Shown here piece by piece: positions 1 through 9,800 of a stretch of DNA of 64,000 nt. Location: NCBI RefSeq assembly GCF_018143015.1, contig NC_054740.1, forward strand, positions 54,732,796-54,796,795. Direction: 5' to 3'. The notes below the pieces were generated by a model. That model saw nothing but the letters and a program-made list of their open reading frames with translations. It ran no database searches and was not told where the DNA came from. The translations under genes and the position numbers were made by a program. The stretch is from Lytechinus variegatus (taxonomy: Eukaryota; Echinodermata; Echinoidea; Temnopleuroida; Toxopneustidae). Within the stretch, counting starts at the first letter, position 1. The number at the start of each line of letters is the position of its first letter.

Positions 1-160
1 CAATTGTCTTGTTTAAATTGAAATAATCAAATAAGGTCCAATGAAATTCACTATCATCTTCAACATGATTGAATGGAAAAATAGTAGCACAACAATACTG
101 ACATAGCCATGACTGAGTAGAGAAAAGAGTAGTGCTCTCACAATGAACACACACACTCAT
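1..160 (-). pseudogene. Non-LTR retrotransposon ORF2, N-terminal fragment, cut by window edge
   Basis: Reading the minus strand from an ATG at 160, an open frame of 53 codons runs off the left edge. It begins MSVCVHCE, has a second Cys cluster (WLCQYCC) and then the motif FPFNHVEDDSEF. As I recall, a Cys-rich PHD-like start followed by FPFNH.(E/D)DD.EF precedes the endonuclease domain of ORF2 in many invertebrate LINEs of the CR1/L2/jockey groups. It follows an ORF1 on the same strand by about 160 bp, as expected for a bicistronic LINE. The endonuclease and reverse transcriptase would lie outside the window, so I cannot tell whether the element is intact. The family assignment is inference from this short motif and the neighbour. 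Confidence 0.6.
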
Positions 161-320
161 TCCCACAAAATAAACCCTAGTCAATCACTCTTTAAAATGG
201 GGGTAAAAAGATAATTACAAATATGAAAATTGTAAGTAATGGGCATTGACAATGTACATTATCATCGAGAGAGAACAATACAGTTCCATGTCAAGATTGA
301 GTTTATTTATAGTTCAGACA

Positions 321-1105
321 TCACAATTTCCTCAAATTACTTGCAGACTGAATCCTTTTGCGAATTGTCCTTCCGTTTGTGGCTTTGACAAGAATTATTA
401 CCCGTCCATCTGAAGACCAAGCAGCATCCAATCTTTCATTTTGTTCAACTTCCTTTTTGGCTTCCTTCAGTAACAGTCGATTCGCCGCAGTGAGATCTTC
501 TTCAATACCTTTTCTCTTTCCTCTCAGTCGTTTCCTATTCCTGATCATAAGATTCCAAACACGATAGGTGAATTTCAAGATGATGAGTCTTGGTGGGACT
601 GGTTTTCCATCTATAATGGGTTGACGTGGAGGACCAACTCGATGTGTATGGTCAATATCATCTGGTTTCAGATTGAGTTGAAGATCATGGTTTGCTAGAT
701 CCAGTATCAGAGCATCTGTATCCTCCTGGGGCTGTTCTGGGATGCTGTTGAGTCTAACACAGTTCCGTCGAGAGTATTGTTCTGCATCATTCAAATCTCG
801 GTGAACAGTCCGGATGTCTTCTATGATGTGTGATTGCTTCTCCTGGAGTTTATCTATGATGGAAGTCTTTTCTTTCACAATATTTTCAAGTGATAGGATT
901 TTTCCTTCAGCTTTCTCCAACGTGTCTCTAAGGTCCACCATTTGCTTTGTAATGGCATCAGTGATACCTTCAACAGTTTTCTAAACTCCTGACTGTTGAA
1001 ATACTCCTTTACTTCCTCGCCAATCTGCTCACAGTTGTCTTTAGGGCACTTTTCATCTGAAGAAGCCATATTTCTATCTGATCTTCTCAAGTTGTAATTT
1101 GGCAT
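321..1105 (-). pseudogene. LINE ORF1 (RNA-binding protein), one frameshift
   Basis: Two overlapping minus-strand frames make one ORF1-like protein of roughly 260 residues. The first starts at the ATG at 1105 (MPNYNLRRSDRN). The second carries the rest and ends at 321. They are out of register by one base near 965-975, so the copy is probably broken. The second frame has a coiled-coil segment (about 40 residues rich in E, K, L, I), then the RRM-like signature EQYSRRNCVRLNSIPE, then a basic C-terminal part (RVWNLMIRNRKRLRGKRKG). This coiled coil plus RRM plus basic C-terminal order matches LINE ORF1 proteins, which bind the element RNA during retrotransposition. An ORF2 start follows downstream on the same strand. 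A sequencing error could also explain the shift. Confidence 0.75.
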
Positions 1106-1226
1106 GACTTGATACAGGCAGGGACAAAGTCAATGACCAGGGCACCTACATTCTCTTGAGTAGTTATTCAAAGTCAAGTTATTCAGTTTGAGCACCTCTG
1201 TGTAACAATGAAAAGGCTACTGTCTG
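1106..1226. other. Probable LINE 5' leader
   Basis: About 120 bp upstream of the ORF1 start on the minus strand, probably the LINE 5'UTR. I see no internal promoter motif. It borders the hAT-like inverted terminus at 1227. Confidence 0.35.
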
Positions 1227-2123
1227 CAGAGATGCTAACTGATAGCTCAAAAAAATCCTGAAAACCCAGGCCGGGGGTCCAGGGGCCCGCCCAGGGCCCC
1301 TGGCGGGGTCAAGGGCGAAGCCCCCTGAAGCTGGAACGTTTTCTTATTCTTTAGAGGGCTGAAATCATTAACCTACAGTAGTACATAACAAATAATTAAT
1401 GACATAATTAACTTCATATCATAGGCAAGAAAGGTGCTCAAAAAAATCATGTAACTCGTACTCATTACGGTACAAGTTAACCTGCTGCGGGTTAATATGC
1501 TGCGGCCAATGGTTGCGACTCGGGACGGGTGTATGTAGCAGCTGGGGTGCCCTTTTTCACTCACTGTACTCATCAACAAGACAATCCTATACTATTGAAA
1601 ATCCATAAATCACAATTTCTATCAAAATGATGGATAGTTCACACATATGAATTGATGAATACGCACCAGAGAACACATATTTCATGGTAGCAAATAGGTT
1701 TTCAGCTGAAATCCCGCGGCAGACAACCAATCACTCACGCAGCAGCAGGCAATTGCAGCCACACCGGGCCGTGCTTCGAGCGGTTCTACCGGGCGATCGC
1801 CCGACTGGGATAGCGCTGACACCCGTATCCCTGCATGGTATAGGGCGGCGTTTGCAACTGCTACAATGTATTGCTCGGGCGTACCGTGCACAAGTACAGT
1901 ATAACAGCTAAACTTCATGCTGCGCACAACGCTAATAATTTTCCGTCTGCGCAAATTGGCCATCCAAAATTGAAATTGCGCTCTCCGTAGCGAACTCCGT
2001 GACAAGATTTGGAGGGGAAATGTTTACGGATTTCACTTTGACAATCGATTTTTTTTCCGGAATATTTTTCAGCAAAGGAAAAAATCCGGAATTCCGGAAA
2101 AATACGGAAAATTAGCAACTCTG
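1227..2123. mobile_element. Non-autonomous hAT-like DNA transposon with 6-bp flanking repeat
   Basis: The left end reads CAGAGATGCTAACT. The right end, read inward on the other strand, is CAGAGTTGCTAATT, so 12 of 14 bases agree. TGTCTG flanks both sides (1221-1226 and 2124-2129), consistent with a 6-bp target duplication. Ends starting CAG.G are typical of hAT elements, whose duplications are usually 8 bp and in some groups 5-6 bp. Inside are a GC-rich stretch (1265-1335), a CpG-rich stretch (about 1695-1880) and a run of TTCCGGAATTCCGG palindromes near the right end. Open frames on both strands at 1682-2005 reflect low stop density in the CpG-rich part and resemble nothing I know. No transposase is visible. 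Confidence 0.55.
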
Positions 2124-2545
2124 TGTCTGGTACCTGGATGAGCTGAGATCAATAGGTGATTATGTACCGGGTAGGCATTATATGCTCACAATAAAGTTTA
2201 TTGAAAAAGATGAAGAGGAATGCCCCATAGAAGTGCTGAGATCAGTAGCAAAGAAAGCGTGCAGGAGCAAAATGCAAAAATCAGTATATGGGACCAGTTC
2301 TGAAAATCAGGGTCCAAAGCTAGGATGAAAACTCCAGAAGAAAACATACTTTTTGCAATAAATTAACTATATCCTCATGTTGACTGCCCTTAAGTTGTAT
2401 CCACAGATTTAAATAAACATATCCATCAGCATTCTAAGTTCAAAATAGCTCAATAAGTCACAAATAAAGTCCAAATAATGTCCAAAACAAGAGAGCAGAT
2501 CAGCTATCTCCTAGATCCTATCCTGATTAGGTTATAATATTATCG

Positions 2546-2760
2546 CTGTTTGTTTTTTTAAGTTTCTTTTTCCCTGTTTTGGGGCATTTCAAAGAAAAAA
2601 ATTGATGAGCCCCGTGGGGGGGGGGGAATTTCGCATTGTTACATGTATACCCCTAATGGCAGCTGCATGATCGCGAGCTGTCTGTGTATGACTATGACAA
2701 GTAATAAAAAAGAATTAATAATGTTAAAAAACTCCTTGAAACAGACGGCTGCCAGATGTC
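2546..2760 (-). repeat. Dispersed repeat, copy A
   Basis: This stretch runs from a T-rich segment through TTGATGAGCCCCGT, a G-run, a part matching CCCCTAATGGC.GCTGCA, and ends in CAGACGGCTGCCAG. The same order of blocks occurs reverse-complemented at 12811-13070. The two copies flank the FKBP gene in opposite orientation. I see no coding frame and no clear terminal repeats. Confidence 0.6.
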
Positions 2761-3716
2761 TTGGCTGACCATGCGCATGCCGACTACTCTCTGGATGAGT
2801 CAGTTAAATCAAGCAAATGATAAAAACAGAAACAATAGACTAGCAAAGTAACAAAATTTAGATTTTGACTTTTGCCTGCCAGACGACTGCGAGTGTTGAA
2901 CTGGCACTGCACTAGCAGTCTGGGAACAAATCAGAATTCAGAATTTCAGATTATGATTTAGGCCTACCGTATAAATATGTTGCCGGCCAAGCATAAAAAA
3001 TAGATATTAATGAATCTCTGAGACACATTGCATGTTCATGTACTGTATACCCATCTTGCTTTCATAACTGAAAATTGACTGAGCTGAGATCCAGTATCCA
3101 ACTGTTAGCTATTTTTGCCCCCCCCCCCCCACCTTCCCTGGCAACGGATCTCGTACAAAGGCAAAGCAATGCATCGTGCCTCGTTGCGTTGGGGCCGCCC
3201 AGCCCCGTGGCCGTGGAACGAGAGCTTGGCAACACAGCGAAGCGAAGGAGGTAGCCTAGTCAACATTATAATTTGCGTTTTTCATCGATGCTTAACAAGC
3301 TACAGTCACTCCAGTTCCAGCTTAAAAATTCTGAGGGTTCGTGCAAAAATAAAAGAAACTAATGGGGAATTCTTGGACCTAATTAAATGAAGTTCTTACC
3401 CAAAACAGTGCCGACCGGTCAAAGCCGTCTCTCAACCACATCTAGCAGCACAATACTCACGCACAATGTATCACTCGGCCGGCCGCGCGAATTCCGTGCG
3501 TGCAATTCGAGCGATTGTACCACGGTATTGTGGTATTCCAATTGGAAATGTGGGCATAAGAATTGCCATAAACTGATCATCATAATGGCCTTCTGTATCT
3601 CTCCCATTCTATAAGGAGGGGGGGGGGGGGGGAGTTGGAGGGGATGTGGGTTCGGTAATGGACCCATACCCACTGGCCAGCCGGGAGAAGAAAGGATAAG
3701 AAAAAGGGGTCGTGTA
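2761..3716. other. Gene-free stretch, no gene recognised
   Basis: Mostly unique AT-rich sequence with a C-run (3119-3130), a G-run (3617-3632) and a moderately GC-rich patch at 3150-3260. Short open frames here have no recognisable domain and no splice context I would trust. Confidence 0.5.
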
Positions 3717-4842
3717 CAGGGCCGTAGCTAGAGGAGGGGGGGTGGGGGGGTGACACCCCCAACATTCATGGCAGTCGGCAAAATGGAGGATAGGGGAGAA
3801 AAAGAGAGGGAAATAAAGGATGAAAAAATAAAGAAATAAGAAAGAAAGAAAGGAAAAGGAAAGAAAATAGGGGTACTAACTTCGAAGAAGGTTACGACTT
3901 ATAGAGTAAAGACATAACCAGTTGGCAAATCCAATTCCCGGGCCAAGTCCATGTAGCCAGGCTCAGAGCCCTATAGCCAAATACAAAATACTGAATTTTT
4001 TTGTGTAACTTGACCCTAAAAAGGGACATTTTATGGACTATCTTTTGGAATTCATGAAGTGCGTACGTATCTCGTCATCTAATGCGAGTGCTAAGCGCTT
4101 GCTGATATTGTTAGAATTACACTTTTTATGGTCATTGTAATCATGAACATGATAATATTGCAGGCGAAAAGTGCGAGCTGACAATTTTTGAAATTATGAC
4201 CTGAAGAGGATATGGCTTGTTTGTAGGAATTTACTATTTCACTAATGAGTGATGCGAGCGCGAAGCGCGAGCTGAATATTTGTTATAATTAGATCAGAAA
4301 AAGGGACATTTTAAGGACTGTCTCTAGGAATTCGTACACTGCAAAAACGCTGTTGATTTAACACCAGCCCGGTATCTATATCGGTTTACACCAATGCGAA
4401 CGTAAGCACAAACTGGAAATGTTTTATATCAAGGCCTTAAAAGGGGGCAATCACTTTAAGTATATAGTCACGAAAAAAGCATATGTGACTACATAAAACA
4501 ATAATAACTTGAAGTGCGAGGAGATAATTTGGTGCATAATCTTTATGGCCTTAAAATGCACGAGGACTACATATCTCATTAGTCAGACAATGCGAGCACC
4601 AGGAATGATATAGGACCTATATAGGTCCTAAGCAAGCTATGTTTTATAAAGTTACGGAAAAAAATATTTCTTATGTAACATGATATATAATATAATATAA
4701 CATACAATAATATGAAATAATATAACATACAATAATTTCTTCTTCCCCCCAAATTTTTTTTCCCTCCTTTCCCCCGTTTTTTTTTGGCCGGCCGATTGGG
4801 GGGGGGACACGTGCCCCCATGCCCCCCGTAGTTACGCCACTG
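3717..4842. mobile_element. Decayed hAT-like element with internal ~110-bp GC-motif repeats
   Basis: The left end starts CAGGGCCGTAGCTAGAGG. The right end, read on the other strand, starts CAGTGGCGTAACTACGGG, a similar CAG-type terminus followed by G-runs. No matching 8-bp duplication is visible (GTCGTGTA against ACTGCTAA), so the pairing of ends is uncertain. Inside, a GC-rich motif recurs about every 110 bp: GCGAGTGCTAAGCGCTTGCT near 4083, GCGAGCGCGAAGCGCGAGCT near 4254, then weaker versions near 4388 and 4585. The same motif and spacing occur in the better-preserved hAT copies at 18019 and 41307, so this is probably a related older element. Confidence 0.45.
3871..3990 (+). repeat. Left arm of long inverted repeat (partner 5955-6069)
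   Basis: The segment beginning GGGGTACTAACTTCGAAGAA is repeated in reverse complement at 5955-6069 with high identity. Both arms are bounded on the outside by A/G-rich simple sequence (3779-3870; T/C-rich at 6070-6142 in the partner). The arms enclose about 2 kb that includes the hAT transposase remnant, so they may be parts of that element's ends, or two copies of a related one. Confidence 0.7.
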
Positions 4843-5001
4843 ACTGCTAACATGACATCTCTTTCAGCCATTAAAACTGTTACAGAAATTATTGAAGTTA
4901 CCTTTATATTGTATGTTATTCTATATCATATTTAACATCTTGGTTTTGATGACCAAGTTGTTAGCAAGCGATTTAAGTCGGCAGTATCTGTTAGGTCCTT
5001 T

Positions 5002-5593
5002 TCACAGTTCAGGAGTAGCAGGTTGTCCAGCTAGTCGCCGGTCTCCCATGGTTGATCTATAAAAGTTCTTAATTAACTTCATATGGCTGAAGGTGCGTTC
5101 ATCCTTTGCAACACTTATTGGTGCTGTCATGAGAAGCTTGTAAGCATTCCAAGTGAAAGGAAGAATAGACTTCTTGTCAAATGCCAAAGTGGCTGCTTCA
5201 GCGAAACTTTAATTGCAGATCTCTTGCCACTGCCATGTCATGGAAGCATTCTAGTTCCACTTTCAATGCCTCGTTATCTACTTCTTTTGGAAAGAGTTTA
5301 CAAAAGTCAACAACATCTGCCATAGTTGGAGTTGATGGCGTTGGAGGCAAGAGCAAACGTGACATTGGCTTCACTTTGTCAAGTGTTCGCTGCATTTTCT
5401 CCTTGAATTGCAGTATTAACTGCAACCCCAACTTCCCCCTCTCCCACCCATCCCCCACCCTAAGCACATTCTGACACCATAAATTAAAAAAATCTCTGGC
5501 GACAGAATTTAGTAAAAATAACTTAGAACATTTTTGTGTTTTTGCCAACTGCAAACTTGTAGACAAGTCTACAGGTTGTAGACTTGTCTTCAT
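5002..5593 (-). pseudogene. hAT transposase, C-terminal remnant with frameshift
   Basis: Two minus-strand frames make up the C-terminal part of a hAT-superfamily transposase. The first (5593 down to 5198) has a helical segment with FKEKMQRTLDKVKPMSRLLLP and ends in a stop. One base out of phase, the second (to 5002) contains YKLLMTAPISVAKDERTFSH followed by MKLIKNFYRSTMGDRRL. That pattern is the hAT dimerisation domain of the ZMYM1/P-element-silencer-like group, as in T.PV..ASAERSFSKLKLIK..LRS.M...RL. The N-terminal zinc finger and most of the catalytic core are missing, so this cannot be active. It sits between the inverted arms at 3871-3990 and 5955-6069, which suggests it was the enzyme of that element. 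A domesticated host gene is unlikely given the frameshift and truncation. Confidence 0.75.
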
Positions 5594-5954
5594 GAATTTG
5601 CCAACTGCAGAGTTACCAGTTTTTTAAGTCTTGCGTTCTGTTCTTTTCAGATCTGAAACGAGAGAGTACTCGTACATCACTTTGCTGACTGGTAGAACGT
5701 AGTGTTCTGCCACTTTAATAGGCCCACTTTTTAATTTGCCAACTATACTTTGGCTTTGATTAATCTCCTTAAACCTTTGAAATTCATCCCACCCCATATT
5801 TATTTACCTTGTCTTGCCTCTAATTTTACAAAAGTAATGTGTTTGTTAAATCGTCAATAATTGTGGTATAATTTGCAAACTCACAAGCTTGTTTATATTG
5901 GGGGAGGACCGGGGGCTCACTTTTTGTGTTATTATATAGCTCCATCTGTTTTAT

Positions 5955-6069
5955 CCTTTGTATTTTGCTGACTAGTAGGGCTCTAAGCCTGGCTACATGG
6001 ACTTGGATTTGCCAACTGGTTGGCTTTACTCTAAGTAAGTCGTAACCTTCTTCAAAGTTAGTACCCCTA
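5955..6069 (-). repeat. Right arm of long inverted repeat (partner 3871-3990)
   Basis: Reverse complement of the arm at 3871-3990, including the sequences that read AGGGCTCTAAGCCTGGCTAC and GCCAACTGGTTGGC on this strand. Confidence 0.7.
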
Positions 6070-6142
6070 CTTTTTTATTTTCTTTTCTTTTTTTCTTTCT
6101 TTTTTTTCTTTTTTTCTTTCTTTCTTTCTTTCTTTCTTTCTT
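6070..6142. repeat. (CTTT)n pyrimidine simple repeat
   Basis: A run of T and C dominated by CTTT units, ending in about six perfect TTTC units. It lies next to the inverted-repeat arm. Confidence 0.85.
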
Positions 6143-6225
6143 TTGCCTGTGACCCTAAGTTTAGGTAAAACTAACAGGGAGTGGAGTTAAAGGCTGCAGA
6201 AGGGGGTGGGGGTAGGCCGTAGGCC

Positions 6226-6530
6226 CTATATCGGCCGCGGGGATGCTTCATATCGGCCGGGGCCGGTAATTAAGCACCCCAAGATTTTCCTTGGGGTGCT
6301 GCGTGTGTTTGGGCAGCACCCCCTGGAAAAATATATGCTCAATGTGAGAAATGTTGGCAAAGGACCTACATAAATTATTTTCAAAGCTCTTTTTTTTTGC
6401 TTGTCATAAAACTCTGTCCTTATCCTATAGAAAATCTCCTTTTTTGTAGCGATTTTTTTTGTGGGCTTGTCATGTTCAAACCAGCATCCCCTGCAAAAAA
6501 TAAATAAAATAAAAATCATTCCCAGAGTTA
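6226..6530. mobile_element. Fragment of the GCAGCACCCC-type transposon family, upstream of FKBP gene
   Basis: It contains GGGGTGCTGCGTGTGTT and GCAGCACCCCCTGGAAAA, then a T-rich interior and a CAGCATCCCCTGCAAAAAAT end. The same blocks in the same order make up the element at 25263-25600, which has CAG-type ends and a degenerate 8-bp duplication. Here the outer ends are too diverged for me to place exactly. It forms the distal upstream flank of the FKBP gene, 240 bp from the start codon. Confidence 0.5.
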
Positions 6531-6650
6531 GGGTGCATGGTCACCTCCCGCTGATCATCTCCATACCCCTCCGCTGCCCCGCCCCCTCCCTAAGGCTAAT
6601 ATGCATGCTCAAGATTTCCGAGGCACCTGCAGAAAGGTCAAAGTTCGCAA

Positions 6651-6658
6651 CCACGTCG
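6651..6658 (-). promoter_or_regulatory. XBP1/ATF6-like UPR motif upstream of FKBP gene
   Basis: CCACGTCG on the + strand gives CGACGTGG on the other. It contains GACGTGG, the core of the unfolded-protein response element (TGACGTGG), with one mismatch. It lies 114 bp upstream of the FKBP start codon, where a promoter or 5'UTR would be. Mammalian FKBP11 is known to be induced through XBP1, so the position is suggestive. One 8-bp motif is weak evidence, and I see no TATA box or transcription start. Confidence 0.3.
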
Positions 6659-6771
6659 CACAAAAAAAAAAGAAATTGTGAATAGTAGTACCGGTATACC
6701 ACACTGTTCCCGTCACTGCTTGTTGTCTCAATCTTGAATTGATTTGCTTTAACTGTTTGATCCAAGTCACC

Positions 6772-6888
6772 ATGATTTTAATCAAGTATGATTGTATACT
6801 TCCCTTGATTGCAATAGTATGTTTCTGTCTGTCGACTACGCTTGCAGCTAAGAAGAAAAAGACTAAGGAACTTGAGATCATATCAGAG
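6772..6888 (+). CDS. FKBP11: FKBP11-like gene, coding exon 1
   Basis: Codes residues 1-39: the signal peptide and a KKKKTKE linker. The ATG context is GTCACCATGA, a good Kozak match. The donor is GAG|GTAAAC. Phase 0. Intron 1 (2106 bp) carries a 590-bp palindromic transposon. Confidence 0.88.
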
Positions 6889-9800
6889 GTAAACATATCA
6901 GTCCCATTCGTACCATATTTTTGCAGGTTTTTTTTTTTGGGGGGGGGGGGAGTTGTGTCGGCACACCCATAAATTTGGAGAAAAACAAAGGTGCATTCTC
7001 CAAAAATACAAAAATGCTTTCATCTAGGAGTGATGTTCTGGGGGAAACAAAAGTAAAACTTAATTTTGCATTGGGCTGATCATGACAAAGAAAATTATAG
7101 CCATATAAATTATAATAAATAATCTCATCAAATCTCAGTCCATACATGTAATGTTTGGACCTGATTGGTATAGTGAGTGATTGTATTACCGACCGGCCTT
7201 GTATTATTACCGAACGCGCGCATCATATGCGTCAGAAAATAATCAAATACGCTCAAACCTTTGCAACTTCCTTCCAAAGGGAACTTAAATAGAAAAATGA
7301 TGAAAAATTATCAAAACACAATTTCGAAGTCTTTATATCCTCAAAACATTAAAATATGGTCAAAATAGCTCATCAGTGACTTTGTTGTTTTCCCAACTTT
7401 TCCCATAGAAAACACACGTTCGGTAATACGATACCTTTTCAAGTGACCAAAATTTTTCACTTGCGAAGAGGGGTCCGATTGGAAGCTGATGTCGTAAAAA
7501 TGAAAAACAATTTCGGCAAAATTTCTGCATATTTATATTTTGTAGGTATTTGTGCATTTATGGTGAAAGTTTGGTGAATTTTATTGGAATAATGTGTTTG
7601 ATATGATCAAATTCATGAAAAGTGTTCGGTAATACGATCCACTACCATACTAGGAGTGGTCTCAGTGGGACAGTGTAGCCAGGGCAAGAGGCTTCTAGAG
7701 GGTAAAAATCATTTACTAACGTAAGGTTACTCTCAAATGAAGCCAGGTCTTTCTATACACTTGTGTGTACCACCAAAAACCCGGAAACTTTCGCCCCCGA
7801 GATTTCTACTTTCTCTCTAAAAGATCTAGCCCTAAATCATGTACATGGGATACAACTTCATTTCCGACATTTCTACGCCATGGATTTAAATTTTAGACAA
7901 GAATTCATTTAAAAAATGAGAAAATGAGAAAAATATCATGATAAGCGTCCGTATCGTGGGTGAAGAACAATAGTAAACAAGATGGCAGCGTAAACATCGG
8001 GCAAGTCTTCATGATATTTTTCTCATTTTTTTGATGAATTCTTGTCCAAAAATAAAATCCATAGCATAGAAATGTCGGAAATGAAGTTGTATCCCATGTA
8101 CATGATTTAGGGCAAGATCTTTTAGAGAGAAAGTAGAAATCTCGGGGGCAAAATTTTCAGGTTTTTTGGTGGTACACACAAATGTATAGAAAAGAAGACC
8201 TGGCTTCGTATGAGAGTAACCTTATGTTAGTAAATGATTTTTACTCTCTAGAAGCCTCCTGGCTAGGACAGTGATGACTTGTCAAGTCAAGTTTTATTTT
8301 GAGACACAACAGCCATCATATTTTGCTGATGACATTTTCAGTTTGTTTGTTTTATTATTATTTTCATTATTTCATTCTTTTACTCGGTTCTGCGAAGGGT
8401 ATGATAATACGCCAGTGGCGGACTGTACCAGACTGGAAGAAGAAGAAGAGTCATCTTCGTCTAAACCTAACTCAGACACTCCGCTTTAAATGCAATAATT
8501 GATTTATTTATCTCGCTTGAATGTAATCATTAGAGTTGTAGACCCTGCCTTGTCTTTGGGAAAAAATAGTTAAGGATTTTCCATCATTTTGGGGAACATG
8601 TTTAAATCTGGTGCAAATTTAAAGAAAAGAAAGCTGGGTGAGGTCCATTTGAACATTTGACATGATTAGTTTCAAATGGCAATTTAGTATTTTTATTTGA
8701 TATCACATGGCCAATTTGGAATTTTTGTAATAATATATTATTTTTTACTGTGAACTTGAGTGGAGATACTAATGAAATGAAAGTAGGCACATTGTAAAAT
8801 TTTGAAGGGTTCTGCATACAAAGATCTTCAACCAGAGGCCAAAGCACAGACAAGTCATGTTGGGATCATATGGTTTAGGAAAAATGATAAGTTATAAACT
8901 AACATCATTTCATTGTTAATCATGGCAAATGTTTCTTTCATATTATTTGTTGGCATTATACCAAATTCTATTCCACTTGATTTGAACTTTGCAGTACAAA
9001 CCAGAAGAATGTACAGTCGTAGCAGAAACTGGAGATGCTGTCAAAGTGCATTACACAGTAAGTATGATAGATGAATTCAGATTGATGAGATTATAATGGG
9101 CTTTTATGTGATGAAAGCAAATCTTCATGGGAAAGGGCTGTGCAGTGAATATCAGATTGAGATTTTTTTTTAAAAGATTGCAAAAAAAGGACTTTTATCA
9201 TTGATACATGTATATGATTGATACTCCAACTGATTCACAGTCAAAATTTTTGTTGAATTTGCTGGCATTGACAATAGCTTCATGAAACGATGACAAAAGA
9301 AATAACATGCCTTGTCACAAGGCAGAGCTTTTACATTACCAATTCTCACATTTCTTTATAGACAAAATAGTCTGGCATGCGGAAAAGTTGCTATGGAAAT
9401 GAATAACCCCTTCAATAAAGCAGATTCACAGGATGTCTGTACTGGCCATACTCTCTGGATAAATTACTCTGGCTTTGATTTTTTTCCTTTGTGTTTTTTT
9501 TTTACAGGGTAAATTTGAGAATGGTGCCATCTTTGACTCATCGAGGCAAGATAACCGAGATCCGATTGATTTCAAGCTTGGTGGCAAGATGGTGATCCAG
9601 GGTTGGGAGATGGGAATCGTTGGCATGTGTGTCGGGTAAGTTTGAGGTACCGCATAATCTGAATTGCACCTCAGTCACATTTGTTCTACGGTCGCTGTAC
9701 GGCGAGTCAAAAACAACGGTTTTACCAGTTTTCTACCATAGCTACATATAGATGGTATGAAAAATAATGAATAAAACGGCTGTTTTCTACTCGCCGTACA

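Noticed and set aside
1682..2118. Possible CpG-island first exon on either strand
   Set aside because: The segment lies within a TIR-bounded element (1227-2123), has overlapping frames on both strands and no recognisable protein.
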